A DNA stretch of 64,000 bases from Orientallactaga sibirica (GCA_036365145.1 JAEOAD010000031.1:11442001-11506000); one strand, 5' to 3'; positions 11,028-22,018 are shown, counted from the stretch's first letter. A program made the numbers and translations. The notes: generated by a model from the letters alone, not told the origin.

Positions 11028-11148
11028 TTTTATTTTTTTTTTTTTGAGCTAGGACTCATTCTGTAGTCCTAGGCTGGCCTCAAACTCATAGCAATCCTCC
11101 TACCTCTGCCTCCCAAGTGAGATGAAAGGCATGTACCACCAGGCCCTG
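11028..11148 (-). mobile_element. B1 SINE, partial
   Basis: Starts with a T run, then GAGCTAGGACTCATTCTGTA and AGGCTGGCCTCAAACTCATA, and ends in ACCACCAGGCCCTG. It lacks part of the central B1 body. A TTTTA tract follows at 11,149-11,178. Confidence 0.8.
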
Positions 11149-11186
11149 TAAATATTTTATTTTATTTTATTTTATTATTTTGTTTT

Positions 11187-12752
11187 TTAATGGTCAAACA
11201 TGGAACAGACCATCCTCAGTGAGCTCACCCAATCACAAAAAGATAATCATCACATGGTCTCGTTTATTTGTCACTCCTAACCTGAATCCACCTGAGATGC
11301 AGCCAAACCTAATAAGTGCTCTGAGGGCCAGACAATAGGGAGGGTGGGATGGAGGGAGGGTAAGGGTAGGAGGGAATGAGAGGGTGGGAGGGAGGACAAG
11401 GGTGGGGGGATACAAATAGGGATCCAAAAGGAAATGATACTATAAAACCCTTTATTCTGAACAACAGGCTAAAACATTGATCCTTCAGCAGGCCCACAGA
11501 GGGAACACCTGAACCACAGGAAACTGGAGAGAACATCATGAAGACCAACCTTAATCTTTTTCCTGCTTCTCTTTCTCTTCTCTCTCTCTATTTCTCTCTC
11601 CTCTCTATACTCACTTTCTCTTTTATATTATCTATCTTTTTCTTCCCTCACCTTCCTAGGCACTGACTTATAACTCCCAGTGCCAGCATGGGGTTAACTT
11701 CCACAATGAGCTGTTGATCTGAGACACCTACAAGGTTTCCCCAAAAAAGACAGATTTCTGTCAGAGTTCTTGATGACCCACCAAAGGTTAATGGTAAGAC
11801 CCTACTGTTTAAGACAGCATGTGTGTGTGAAGCCAAACATGGAGAGACCTGGCCAGAATCTGGAAGAGGGTCAGTCCCCAGACAGTTAGCTAGTCTAGTG
11901 CCAGAGGGTGCTACATGAGCAACTGGGGGAAAATGGCTGACATCTGTCCAAACAACTTGCAGTCTAAGATACCCAGCAGGAAACAACCTGACGTAATGCT
12001 CAAACAAGTGCAGTAGTGGCACACAGCCACGGTGGGCAACCAACTGCTCTTGATTTGGCTAATAGATCCACTCAGTGGAATGGAACTCATTGCTGGAACT
12101 GGGAAATAAGTCAAAATCAGGTAGAAAAAATGAGCTCAGTCTCCAAGATCAAGATACCACCAAATGTGGGCTAGAAGAGAGTCTATGCATATAAAATTCC
12201 CTCCAAAACATCTATGGCCATCCCGTCTATCTAGTACTAACTTCTCTCTCCATTGGAGAATTTGCTTATCTTTTTCAGATGGATAATGAACCTGAAGGGA
12301 GGATCAGCCAATCACACCTCACCAGGGCCCCAGCTGAAACCATAGAGTAATGCAGGGGAAGGGCAAGAGTAGAGTGTTCTTGGGGATCACAACACCAGAA
12401 AAAGGCTAAAGGAGATAAACACAGAGAACATCCAACTCCTACTAAGCCAGATATCCAGAGACACAGAGGCTCCCAAAACCTCATCACTGAAGTAGAACTA
12501 AAATGGCCCCAACATGGCTCAGGGAAATTCACGGAAGAGGGGATGGAAAGAATGTTAGAGCCACAAGTTGGGGCATTATGCGCAGAGACTTGGGCCTATC
12601 CCCCAGAACTCTTGACTACCCCCACAATGCATGACCCACATTCCCCATTGATGAGGGTCCCTTTGGAAGAGGGAGGACAGGGAGGAGGATAATGGAGCCA
12701 ACACTTTGAATGTAAAATCAGAATAATATAAATTATTAAAAAAAAAAAGCTT
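11187..12752 (+). mobile_element. 5'-truncated L1 (ORF2 C-terminus plus long 3' UTR)
   Basis: Begins inside the end of ORF2, shown by comparison with the antisense copy at 24.9-28 kb. The ORF2 stop TAA falls at 11,310-11,312. A 3' UTR of about 1.4 kb follows, with a G-rich polypurine tract at 11,338-11,411 and a CT-rich segment at 11,565-11,650. It ends in an A run at 12,739-12,749. The minus-strand frames of 79-131 codons inside it are shadows of the UTR. The same 3' UTR type appears at 24.9-26.4 kb, 40.96-42.15 kb and, in part, at 61.7 kb. No clear TSD is visible. Confidence 0.88.
11338..11411 (+). repeat. G-rich polypurine tract in L1 3' UTR
   Basis: About 74 bases rich in GGG runs (GGGAGGG, GGGTGGG, GGGAGGGTAAGGGTAGGAGG), enough for G-quadruplex folding. 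G-rich polypurine tracts are an established feature of mammalian L1 3' UTRs. The complement is preserved at 26,290-26,365. Confidence 0.85.
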
Positions 12753-13884
12753 CTTCGGCTGAGTAAGATGGATGCATAGGAGTCACACCAAACCAGCCTA
12801 GGGAGGGATTTAGGTAAAACCACAGCAAAATACACTTTTGTTCTGAAAAGTGAAGGTGTATAGGCTTTTATTGGACACAGTGGAGAAGCAGGAGAGACCA
12901 AGATCTGCTAGAAAGGAGGAACCCAGCCAGAATCCCATGGAAGTGCTTGTGGCCTACTAGGTATGGCACCCAGCTGCAAGATCAAATACCAAAAAAGGTA
13001 ATTTTCCAACCTCATCAAACCTGAAGGAGAGACAGCAGAGATCAGTTAAGGAGCTGGTGAAAGGGATACAGGTGGGACCAGCTGAGCAATTCCTACACAA
13101 CTACAGGCTTTGTGCACTCTCTCATCCCCCATCCATCAGAACTGTGAACCTTCAGAGAATGCATTCAGCCTTTGGTAGCAGGGCATCCAGCATAGCTGAT
13201 CAGAGCACCAGCTCCACAGCACATCATGGAGGGATCAAGATGGGAACTCAGCATTGGTGAAGTTGGAAGCTGCCTCAAAAGGTAATGAGGCCCACTGACA
13301 AAAAAAAATATGCAAAGTCCTGTACTGGAAGTGCTAATCTCTCTTTCCATGTCAGGGAAGGTAATGGGTTACATATTTGTGGTTGGTATTTGGAGGTTGA
13401 CTATTGTTGCCCTTGATGTTTTCAGATTCATAGGGCCTTTGTTTTTTTTTTTCCCCTGTCATTATTGGGGGCAGGGTCTGATTCAGACCAAGGTTGACCT
13501 GGAACCCATTTTAGAAAAGAAATCTCAACCTCCCAGCTGGCAGGTTTAAGGGTGTAGACAACACACACCCTTAGGGATTTTGGCTTTATATGGTTATCTG
13601 TTTGTTTCAATCCCCACACTTGCATACTCTCTGCTGGTTTTTATTGAATGTGTATATTGCTTAGTTGAATTTTAAAATTTTGCCAGTAAATGGTTCCCCA
13701 CAGCCCACTAGAATACTTGACTATCAGGCAAACTCAGCACCTAGGATTACTTCTGTGGTTGGACTGGAGTACAAGAACTACACTTGACACCTTAAACTCC
13801 TACTCTGAAGGTACATAAAGTTGGATTTCCAAGTCTAAGTGCACTGCAGATAATTAGAAAGCCCAAGCATCAAATCAACTCAGG
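12753..13884 (+). promoter_or_regulatory. L1 5' UTR (internal promoter region)
   Basis: The segment lies between the A tail of the preceding L1 and the first ATG of ORF1, where the L1 internal RNA polymerase II promoter resides by family knowledge. It holds purine-rich text at its start (GTAAGATGGATGCATAGGAG). A diverged B1-like stretch sits at about 13,440-13,570. No CpG island is present. Activity is unknown and improbable given the decay. Confidence 0.7.
13440..13570 (-). mobile_element. Diverged B1-like segment inside L1 5' UTR
   Basis: Read in antisense, the order matches B1: a T run, GGGGCAGGGTCTGATTCAG, AAGGTTGACCTGGAACCCAT, AACCTCCCAGCTGGCAGG and GTGTAGACAACACACACCC. It is far more diverged than the other B1 copies here. 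It may be old, or a shared component of this L1 subfamily's 5' UTR rather than a separate insertion. Confidence 0.5.
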
Positions 13885-14859
13885 ATGCAAAAGTTGCTAC
13901 ATTATAATACAAGAAACACAAAGAATCAAGACAATACAACCCCACCAAAAATTATAAATCCACCAGAAATGACCCCCAATGAGACCTTTTTAGACAAAAT
14001 GCCTGACAAAGATTTCAAAACAATAATTTTATCTATAGTCAAAGAAATCAAAGAACAAAACAAAGGAATTAAAGAAGAAAACAAACTCCTGGAGGAATTC
14101 AAAAAGAACACAGGAAACCAGCTTAATGAAATAGGGAGGTCATTACAAGACATGAGTAAAGAAATAGAAATACTGAAGAAAAACCAAGCAGAAATCCTAG
14201 CACTGAAAAACACAGTTAGTCAAATAAAAAACTCTGTGGAAAGTCTCACCAGTAGAATGGATGAAGGAGAGAACAGAATATGTAAACTAGAAGACCAGAT
14301 GGCAGATCTAATACAGCCCAACAAAGGGAAAGATAAGCTAATAGGAAGGTATGAATGGCAATTTCAAGATATTCAGAACACCATGAAAAGATCAAACATA
14401 AGAATTCAGGTTATAGTAGAAGGAGAATAATTTCAATCCAAAGGCATTTTCAATGAAATCATAGAAGAAAAATTCCCCCAAATTGGGAAAGAAATGCCAA
14501 TGCTGATGTAGGAAGCTTTTAGAATACCAAACAGACAAAACCTGGAAAGAACCTCTCCTTGCCATGTTATAATTCAACAGCTAAACACACAAACCAAAGA
14601 AAATATATTGAAAACAGTTAGAGAGAAAAATAAAGTCATATATAAAGGCAAGCCCATCAGGATCACAGAAGATTACTCAAAACAAACTTTAAAAGCCAGA
14701 AGGGTTTGTAATGATGTAATCCAAGTTCTGAAAGATAACAACTATCAACTACGATTACTTTATCCCACAAAGGTATCTATCCAAACTGAAGAAGAAATAA
14801 GGAGATTCCACAACAAAAACAAGCTAAAGGAAATTATGACAACTAAGCCAGCTGTATAG
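13885..14859 (+). pseudogene. L1 ORF1 (RNA-binding chaperone), with two nonsense codons
   Basis: L1 ORF1p forms trimers that coat L1 RNA and act as a nucleic-acid chaperone in the RNP. The frame from ATG at 13,885 is 324 codons, close to the family size. Residues about 35-130 are a Lys/Glu/Leu-rich heptad coiled coil (for example KEIKEQNKGIKEENKLLEEF). Next is the RRM-like segment with RSNIRIQVIVEGE. The C-terminal domain contains KENILKTVREKNKVIYKGKP and RRVCNDVIQVLKDNNYQLR, ending TTKPAV. In-frame stops TAA at 14,428-14,430 and TAG at 14,509-14,511 split it. No frameshift is needed to join the parts, so the reading frame decayed by point mutation. Identity as ORF1 is very secure, and function is lost. 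Confidence 0.95.
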
Positions 14860-15913
14860 AAAATACTTGAAGGAATCCTTCATGCTAAGGAGAAAGCAAA
14901 GCACACACATGACAAAATAGGAAAAGATAAACCATACTCAAATAACAGTTAAAACAAGATGGTAAAAGGAAATCAGGAAGCACTACAAAACAAGAAGAAT
15001 TGTGAGAATAAATACATACCTTTCAATAATAACTCTTAATATCAATGACCTCAATATCCCAACCAAAAGACACAGGCTTACAGGCTGGATTAAAAGACAG
15101 GATCCTGCTGTTTGTTGCTTCCAGGAAACTCACCTCTCAATAAAAGATAGAAACTGTCTTAGGGTGAAAGGATGGAAAATGGTATTTCAGGCAAATAGAC
15201 CTAGGAAACAAGCATGGGTTGCTATCCTAATGTCTGACAGGATAGACTTCAAAACAACCTTAGTGAGGAATGATAAAGAAGGTCACTTTATACTAATTAA
15301 AGGAGGACATTACAATCCTAAATGTATATGCACCTAATATGGGGGCTCCCAATTTCATCAAACACTATTAGACTTAAGGTCACAGATAACACCAAATACA
15401 ATTGTAGTGGGTGACTTCAATACCCCAATCTCATCAATTGACAAGTCATTCCAGCAAAAAGTAAACAGAGAGACATCAGTATTAAATGATGTAATGGAAC
15501 AAATGGACCTAACAGATATACACAGAATGTTCCATCCAAATGCCACAGAATATACATTTTTCTCAGCTTCACATGGAACATTCTCCAAAATAGACCATAT
15601 ATTAGGACACAAAGCAAATCTTAACAAATACAGGAAAATTAAAATAATCCCTTGTGCTCTATCTGACCTCAATGTGATTAAACTACAAATCATCAACAAG
15701 AAAAACTACAGAGCATACAGAAATTCATGGATACTAAACAGTACTCCATTGAATGATGAATGGGTCATTGAAGAAATAAAAAAGGAAATCAATAAATTCA
15801 TAAAATCAAATTATGATGGAAATACAACATACCAAACCTTTGGGACACAATGAAGGCAGTCCTAAGAAGGAAATTTATAGCTCTAAGTGCCTATATTAAG
15901 AAATTAGAAAGTT

Positions 15914-15967
15914 CACAAGTAAAGAATTTAGTGCTTCACCCACAAGTAAAGAATTTAGTGCTTCACC
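15914..15967 (+). repeat. 27-bp tandem duplication in L1 ORF2
   Basis: Two perfect copies of a 27-bp unit beginning CACAAGTAAAGAATTTAG occur at 15,914-15,940 and 15,941-15,967. The unit is nine codons long and so preserves phase. No other L1 copy in the window covers this position for comparison. Confidence 0.95.
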
Positions 15968-17637
15968 TTAAGGCCTTGGAAAAGAAGAACAAGGAGAACC
16001 AAAAATCAGTAGATGGGAAGAAATAATAGAGATTAGGGCAGAAATTAATGAAACAGAAACAAAAAAAAAATCAAAGAATCATTGAAACAAAGAGTTGGTT
16101 CTTTAAAAGGATATACAAAAATGATAAACCCTTAGCAAGTCTGTCCAGAAGAAAGAGAGAAGAGACAAAAATTAATAAAATTAGAGATGAAAAAGGTACC
16201 ATTACAAAGAAATTCAGAAAATAAAAAGGACATACTTTAAGAATATATATGTCTCTATGTTTGAAAATCTGAAAGAAATGGATAAATTCCTTGATTCCTA
16301 TTTCCTACCAAAATTAAATCAAGATGAGATAAACCATTCAAATAGACCTACAACAAGTACAGAAATCCAAGCAGTTATAAAAAGTCTACTGACTAAAAAT
16401 TTCCAGGCCCAGATGGATTCAGCTGGTGAATTTTACCAGACCTTCATTGAAGAAATAATGCCATGGCTTCTCAAACTTTTCCATAAAATAGAAAAAGAAG
16501 GAATTCTACCAAAATCCTTCTATGAAGCCAGCATCACCCTGACACCAAAACCAGACAAAGACAGAACAACAACAAAAGAACATTACAGACCAATGTCCTT
16601 CATGAACATGGATACAAAAGTTCTGACCAAAATATTGCCACACAGAATACAAGAATATATCAGAAAGATTATTCACTCCGATCAAGTAGGCTTTATCCCT
16701 GAGATGCAGGGATCATTCAACACATGCAAATTGATAAATGCAATAAACTATTTAAATGGACTAAAGGACAAAAATCACATGATGATTTCAATAGTGCAGA
16801 AAAGGGATTTGACAAAATCCAACATCTGCATGGTAAAAGTTCTATAGAAAGTGAGAATAGAAGGAACATATCTCAACATAATAAAAGCTATTTATGACAA
16901 ACCTACAGCCAATGTAACACTAAATGGGGATAAGCTTGAAGCTTTTCCACTAATTTCAGGAACAAGACAAGGGTGTCCACTGTCCCCACTTTTATTTAAT
17001 ATAATACTAGAAGTCTTATCTATAACAATAAGGCAAGAGACACTCATAAAAGGGATACAAATTGGAAAGGAAGAGGTCAAATTATCATTGTTTGCAGATG
17101 ATATGACTCTATACATCAAGGTCCCTAAAGACTGTACCAGCAAACTGTTAGAGATGATAAACACTTTCAGCAACATAGCAGGGTACAAAATATACACACA
17201 GAAATCAGTAGCTTTCCTATATACTAACAGCAAACATATGGAGGATGAAATCAGGTAATCTCTCCCATTCACAATTGCCTCAAAAAAAAAAAAAGTACCT
17301 TGGAATAAACCTAACCAAGGAAGTGAAGGACCTCTAAAACAAGAACTTTAAAACACTCAAATGAGAAATTGCAGAAGATACTAGGATATGGAAAGACAAC
17401 CCATGTTCTTGGATTGGAAGAATCAATATTGTGAAAACGTCAGTCTTACCAAAAGCAATATACTAATGCAATCCCCATTAAAATTCCAATGGCACTCTTC
17501 ACAGGAATAGAAAAAACAATCCTAAAATACATTTTGAAAAACTAGTATGGTACTGGCACAAAGACATACATGTTGATAAATGGAACAGAATAGAAGACAC
17601 AGATGTTAATCCAGGCAGCTACAGCTATCTGATTTTT

Positions 17638-17787
17638 TTTTGGGGGGGGGTGATTCGAGGTCGGGTCTCACTCTAGTCCAGGCTGGAATTCACTATGTAA
17701 TCTCATGGTGGCCTTGAACCCATGGCGATCCTCCTACCTCTACCTCCCGAGTGCTGGGATTAAAGGTGTGCACCATCATGTCTGACT
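17638..17787 (-). mobile_element. B1 SINE inserted in L1 ORF2
   Basis: Antisense B1 with T and G runs at its left end, AGTCCAGGCTGGAATTCACT in the body and GTGCACCATCATGTCTGACT at its right end. The TSD CAGCTATCTGATTTTT (17,622-17,637) and CAGCTATCCGATTTTT (17,788-17,803) differ by one base. A short deletion removes GACCT from the usual body. It post-dates the L1. Confidence 0.93.
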
Positions 17788-20121
17788 CAGCTATCCGATT
17801 TTTGGAAAAAAAAATGCTAGAAATATTCAATGGAGAAAAGACAGTCTCTTCAACAAATGGTGCTGGGAAAACTGGATATCTAGAAGGATAAAAATAGATC
17901 CTTGTCTCTCTCCATGCACAAAAATCAAGTCCAAACAGATCAGAGACCTTAACATTAGACCTGAAACTCTGACACTGCTAGAGGAAAAAGTAGGGGAAAC
18001 CCTTCAACATATTAGTATAGTAAATTATATTCTGAATGTAACCCCAATTGCTCAGGGAATAAAACCACTAATCAACCCCTGGGATCTCATGGACAGCAAT
18101 GGACACTGTAAATAGAACAAAGAGACAACTTTCCAAATGGAAGAAAATCTTTGCCAGCTATACATCTGACAGAGGATTAATATCTGGAATATACAAAGAA
18201 CTCAAAAAATAAAACAATAAGAACTCAAACAACCCAATTATAAAATGGGCTATGGAACTAAGTAGAGAGTTCTCAAAAGAAGAAATACAGATGGCATGAA
18301 AAACATCTAAAAAAGTGTTCTACATCCTTAGCCATTAGAGAAATACAAATTAAAACTACTTTGAGATTCCATCTCACTTTTGTTAGAATGGCTAGCATCA
18401 AGAAAATAAATGACAATAAATGTTGGTGAGGATGCAGCAAAACGGGAACCCTTCTACACTGTTGGTGGGAATGTAGTCTGATACAGCCATTATGGAAATC
18501 AATGTGGAGATTCTTGAGACAGCTAAAAATATATTTACTATATGATCCAGCTATAGCACTCCTAGGCAGGTATCCTAGTGACTCTTCTCACTACCTTAGA
18601 GATACTTGCACAACCATGTTTATTGCTGCTCTATTCACAATAGCAAGGAAATGGAACCAGCCTAGATCTCCCTCATGTTGAATGGATATTAAAGATGTGG
18701 TACATTTACATAAAGGAGTTCTAGTCATCAGTAAAGAAAACTGAAATTATGAAATTTGTAGGGAAATGGATGGATCTAGAAAGGATTATACTAAGTGAAG
18801 TAACCCAGACCCAGAAAGCCAAACACCACATATTCTCTCTTATATGTGGATCCTAGCTACAAATATGTAGACTTGTGTGTGAGCTGGAATCAAAAATTGG
18901 TAGCAGAGGCCAGTAAGTTATAAAAGGGGATGGTATTGTATATATGTAAGTAGAAGAACAGATTACAGGGAGTGGGATGGCCTAAATGAGGCCAGGGGAA
19001 GTGATTGAGTAAAAGAAGTGTGGTGGGGGGTGTCAATCAAAATTCAAGATATTCTGAATAAGACATATGAAAACCTACTTTTTTTGGATAATGGCACATC
19101 CAGAAGCCATAGATTGTTACTAGAAAATATTCAGTGCCAGGGATGGGATACTTTCCAGTGAGTTGTTCTCCAGGGAGGTCCTTATTGCCTCCAAAACATT
19201 ACAGCCTATTCCCAAAGCCCTTAGTTTCCCATGAGAAACAGATGGTAAGGCCCTATTGCTGAAGACTTCACATGCCTGGGAAGCAAAGTCATTGAGATAT
19301 CAAGCTGGGACTGAGCTTAAAACCTCCTTGCTATAGACCAGCTGACTGAAAGCTGGATAAAACTGCACTGCATGCAGCCCTATGGAAGACAGAAGTCATC
19401 AGCTTCAAGTTTGGCCAGACAGGCCAAATGACCGAACAGGTGCAATAGTGGCATGTCTGCTTTAGGGGAAACCAACTGCTCTCTAATTGGACTAGAAACC
19501 TGCTCTATGGGAGGGAATACATGCCTGATATGGAAAACTTAATCAAAAGCCTATGGCAAGGGAGGTCATGAGCCTTAGGAGTATAAAGCCTGCCCTTGTT
19601 TGGTTAAATGCATATGTTATGCTCATCAAACTGCCTAGTAAGCACTACACTTAATATTCATATTCATATATTAATGCTACTTTCACTTTTGGTTAGAGAT
19701 GTCAGATGGCAGTGACCACTGGAATGACCCAAAAGGTAACATAATGCTGAGAAGAAGGGATGGAGGAGTGTCCAGCACTGAAACATCTCTATCACACCCT
19801 TGAATGTTCAGGGTCCATTGTGGAAGAGGTGGTGGGAAGAATGTAAGTGCCAAAGAAAGGGTACGACTCCTTACAATGCAACTGTCCAGACAGAATTTTG
19901 CCTTGATACCCACTACCTCACAATGCTTAACAATACCTTCACAACACCCTCATAATAGGAGAAAATGATGATAACATCACAATAAAAGAGAGACTTATGG
20001 AAAGAGGGAGGGGATATGTTTGAGAGTGGAGTTGTGAAGGGGAAAGTGGGGGAGGGAATTCTCATGGTTTATTGTCTGTAAGTATAGAAGTTATCAACAG
20101 TAAAATTATACATTAAAAATC

Positions 20122-20307
20122 TTTTCAATATTTGTTTATTTACTTATGTGTGAGAGAGAGAGAATTCCAGGGCTGCCAGCCACTGCAAACAAACTCTAGA
20201 TGCATGAACCACCTTGTGCATCTGGTTTATGTGGGTACTAGGGAATCAAACGTGGGTCCTTAGGCTTCACAAGCAAACACCTTAACTGTTAAGCTGTCTC
20301 TCCAGCC
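20122..20307 (-). mobile_element. tRNA-derived SINE, AAATA-tail type, diverged
   Basis: Antisense: TTTGTTTATTTACTTATG tail, a GA tract, CAGCCACTGCAAACAAACTC, CTTGTGCATCTGG and CTTAACTGTTAAGCTGTCTC. It inserted at or just beyond the L1 3' end and is older than its two right-hand neighbours. Confidence 0.85.
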
Positions 20308-20316
20308 CCCAATTTT

Positions 20317-20351
<35 letters not shown>

Positions 20352-20536
20352 TTATTATTATTATTTTATTTTTATTATTATTATTTTTTTTGGTTTTTCA
20401 AGGTAGGGTTTCACTCTAGCCCAGGTTGACCTGGAATTCACTATGTAGTCTCAGGGTGGCCTCGAACTCTCGGCAATCCTCCTACCTCTAACTCCCGAGT
20501 GCTGGGATTAAAGGCGTGTGCCACCATGCCCGGCTT
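20317..20536 (-). mobile_element. B1 SINE with (TTTA)n tail
   Basis: Antisense B1 body at 20,395-20,535, close to consensus (AGGTAGGGTTTCACTCTAGC through GTGTGCCACCATGCCCGGC). A TTTA/TTA tract at 20,318-20,394 is its expanded tail. A short TSD, CCCAATTTT, is present at 20,308-20,316 and 20,537-20,545. Confidence 0.92.
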
Positions 20537-20550
20537 CCCAATTTTATTTT

Positions 20551-20844
20551 ATTTTTTTATTTTTATTTTTTTTATTTTTTATTATTTTTTTTGAGAGAGA
20601 CACACAGAGAGACAGAGAGAGAGAGGGAGAGGAAGACAGAGATGGGCACGCCAGCAGTGTCTCAGGTGCTGCGAACAAAATCCAGATGTGTGCTCCCCCT
20701 TGTGGTCAAGTGCGGCATTGCGCCCTTGCGTCACTTTGCATCTGGCTAAACGTGGGACCTGGAGATTGGAACCGCTGGAGATTGGAACCAGTGTTCTTAG
20801 GCTTAGGAGGCAGGCGCCTTAACCCCTAAGCCATCTCTCCAGCC
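20551..20844 (-). mobile_element. tRNA-derived SINE, CT-tail type with the 16-bp duplication
   Basis: Antisense with TTGAGAGAGACACACAGAG, a GA tract and the CCATCTCTCCAGCC end. It carries the doubled GGAGATTGGAACC unit (20,758-20,773 and 20,774-20,789), matching the copy at 5.9 kb. The TSD CCCAATTTTATTTT lies at 20,537-20,550 and 20,845-20,858. The frames at 20,516-20,829 belong to it and the B1. Confidence 0.92.
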
Positions 20845-20989
20845 CCCAATTTTATTTTTAATCAACAAGTAATAACAGATCTCTATGGGTAATAATGTGA
20901 TGCACATACACACATAACCCCACATTGGAATGTGGAAGAGTATAGACCTTATTATGTTTAAAAAAATGACCTAGGGACTGAAAGACTGC

Positions 20990-21195
20990 ATGGTCTTAAA
21001 TCTAAACACATGAATCTCATAGGAACATGGATTCGTATGGTCGTTACCAGATGCTGTCTTCAGGATAGGGAGAGATACATGGGGAAGAGGAAAGGTCAAA
21101 GGGTACACTGCTTCAAGTAGATCAGAGGGATAAGTTTTGGTGAATATATATATTAACTATACATTATATATACATTAACAACACAGAATGTTGGT
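20990..21195 (+). mobile_element. Ancient L1 3' end remnant
   Basis: Phrases GGTCGTTACCAGATGCTG, then GGGAAGAGGAAAGGTCAAAGG and GGATAAGTTTTGGTGAATAT follow the order of old L1 (L1MA-like) 3' UTR ends, which have a TTACCAGAGGCTGGGAAGGG-like stretch. Strongly diverged. Confidence 0.55.
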
Positions 21196-21441
21196 TGAAG
21201 TTAATGTATATTTCAAACTTACTGACAGAGTGGATTGTAAATGTTCTTTCCACAAAAAAATAAATGCCCTTACCTTTCTTATGAAAAACTGACATTTCAA
21301 AGTCAGTCTTGATGGAGTAATAGACTAAGGCTGAGAAATGGCATTCTTTTGAATTATTTTGGAAAGCCATATTTATAAAAACTTTTGAATGATAATTTGA
21401 CATGCCTACCCAACTTTAAATGAGCATTTTTTTCCATTCAA

Positions 21442-21540
21442 GGTCTTGTTATGAGCCTGGCTGGCTCAAACACATCACAAACTTCTGGCCTTAGCCACTT
21501 GAGTGCTGGGATTACAGGTGTGCAGCAACCATACTTGCTT
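21442..21540 (-). mobile_element. Old B1-related SINE, partial
   Basis: Antisense text TCAAGGTCTTGTTATGAGCC, GAGTGCTGGGATTACAGGTG and a degraded end. It resembles the 7SL-derived B1 or proto-B1 family. Confidence 0.6.
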
Positions 21541-21554
21541 AAATAGCATTTCTC

Positions 21555-21591
21555 CTCTCTCTCTCTCTCTCTCTCTCTCCCTCTCTCTGTC
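21555..21591. repeat. (CT)n tract
   Basis: Mostly pure CT repeat with a few C interruptions. The Arg/Glu minus frame overlapping it is an artefact. Confidence 0.95.
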
Positions 21592-21909
21592 TTCCATTTC
21601 TTCTTAATCAGAAATTTTACTATTAAGAATTCATTACAGGCATCTATCTTCATGGAAAAATCAAACACACAAGCTGAAATGTATTTAGAAAGGTCTTGGG
21701 AAATTGTAGTATCAAAAAAGATGGAGAAATATTTTCTGAACTATTTGTACAATTATGTAATGTATGTGCAAGGACATACCAGTCAACCTTTGGCCTGGTG
21801 ATGTAGAATTAAATATGGAGGTGAAGATAATTGTTTTAAGTTGCTACAAAAAAGGAAATGTACAAAACATTATAGTTATTATGAGCAAATTTTGTAAGAG
21901 GTGTTCATT
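21592..21909. other. Unassigned sequence
   Basis: Nothing recognisable in about 320 bp. Confidence 0.45.
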
Positions 21910-21911
21910 TG

Positions 21912-21990
21912 GGGCATGGGGATATAGTTCAGTGGTAGAATAATCACTAGTAAGTATGAGCCTTTATGTTTGATCCTGCCACTGAAAGAA
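21912..21990 (+). mobile_element. ID SINE (tRNA-Ala-like)
   Basis: GGGGCATGGGGATATAGTTC, then AGTGGTAGAATAATCACTAG and GTTTGATCCTGCCACTGAAA keep the box A and box B layout of ID elements. It is diverged. Confidence 0.75.
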
Positions 21991-22018
21991 ATTATTTATT
22001 ATGATTGATTTATTATTA

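Larger units (their letters stand above)
15002..18870 (+). pseudogene. L1 ORF2 (endonuclease / reverse transcriptase), multiply disrupted
   Basis: ORF2p nicks target DNA and reverse-transcribes L1 RNA in place. The endonuclease domain spans about 15,002-15,750: QETHLS carries the catalytic Glu, then come GDFNTP and SKIDHILG. The usual catalytic His in the SDHN-type motif is Leu here (SDLNVIKL). A stop at 15,335-15,337 and a frame change near 15,838 break the domain. The reverse transcriptase part (16,257-17,258) keeps [14 protein letters not shown] and FADDMTLY. The segment that should hold the first catalytic Asp is frameshifted near 16,795. A 27-bp in-frame duplication lies at 15,914-15,967 and a B1 at 17,638-17,787. 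After about 17,260 the frame is lost. The end point is approximate. Confidence 0.93.
12753..20120 (+). mobile_element. Near full-length L1 retrotransposon, inactivated
   Basis: About 7.3 kb on the plus strand. The 5' UTR (12,753-13,884) starts CTGAGTAAGATGGATG-like, recalling the AAGATGG motif near L1 starts. ORF1 (13,885-14,859) and ORF2 (15,002 to about 18,870) follow. A 3' UTR runs to about 20,120 and ends weakly A-rich. A B1 has inserted in ORF2 at 17,638-17,787. ORF1 has two nonsense codons, and ORF2 has several frame changes and stops. It is full-length in structure but cannot move by itself. The 3' UTR type matches the fragments at 42.4, 44.3 and 47.95 kb and differs from that of the L1 immediately upstream. 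Confidence 0.92.

Noticed and set aside
11648..12043. 131-codon minus frame, with similar frames at 25,735-25,989 and 41,663-41,944
   Set aside because: All three are the same stretch of L1 3' UTR read on one strand. The repeat explains the resemblance, so it is not a conserved gene family.
21912..21990. tRNA-like box A and B
   Set aside because: It is an ID SINE, with a decayed body and no cloverleaf that I could complete. Not a tRNA gene.
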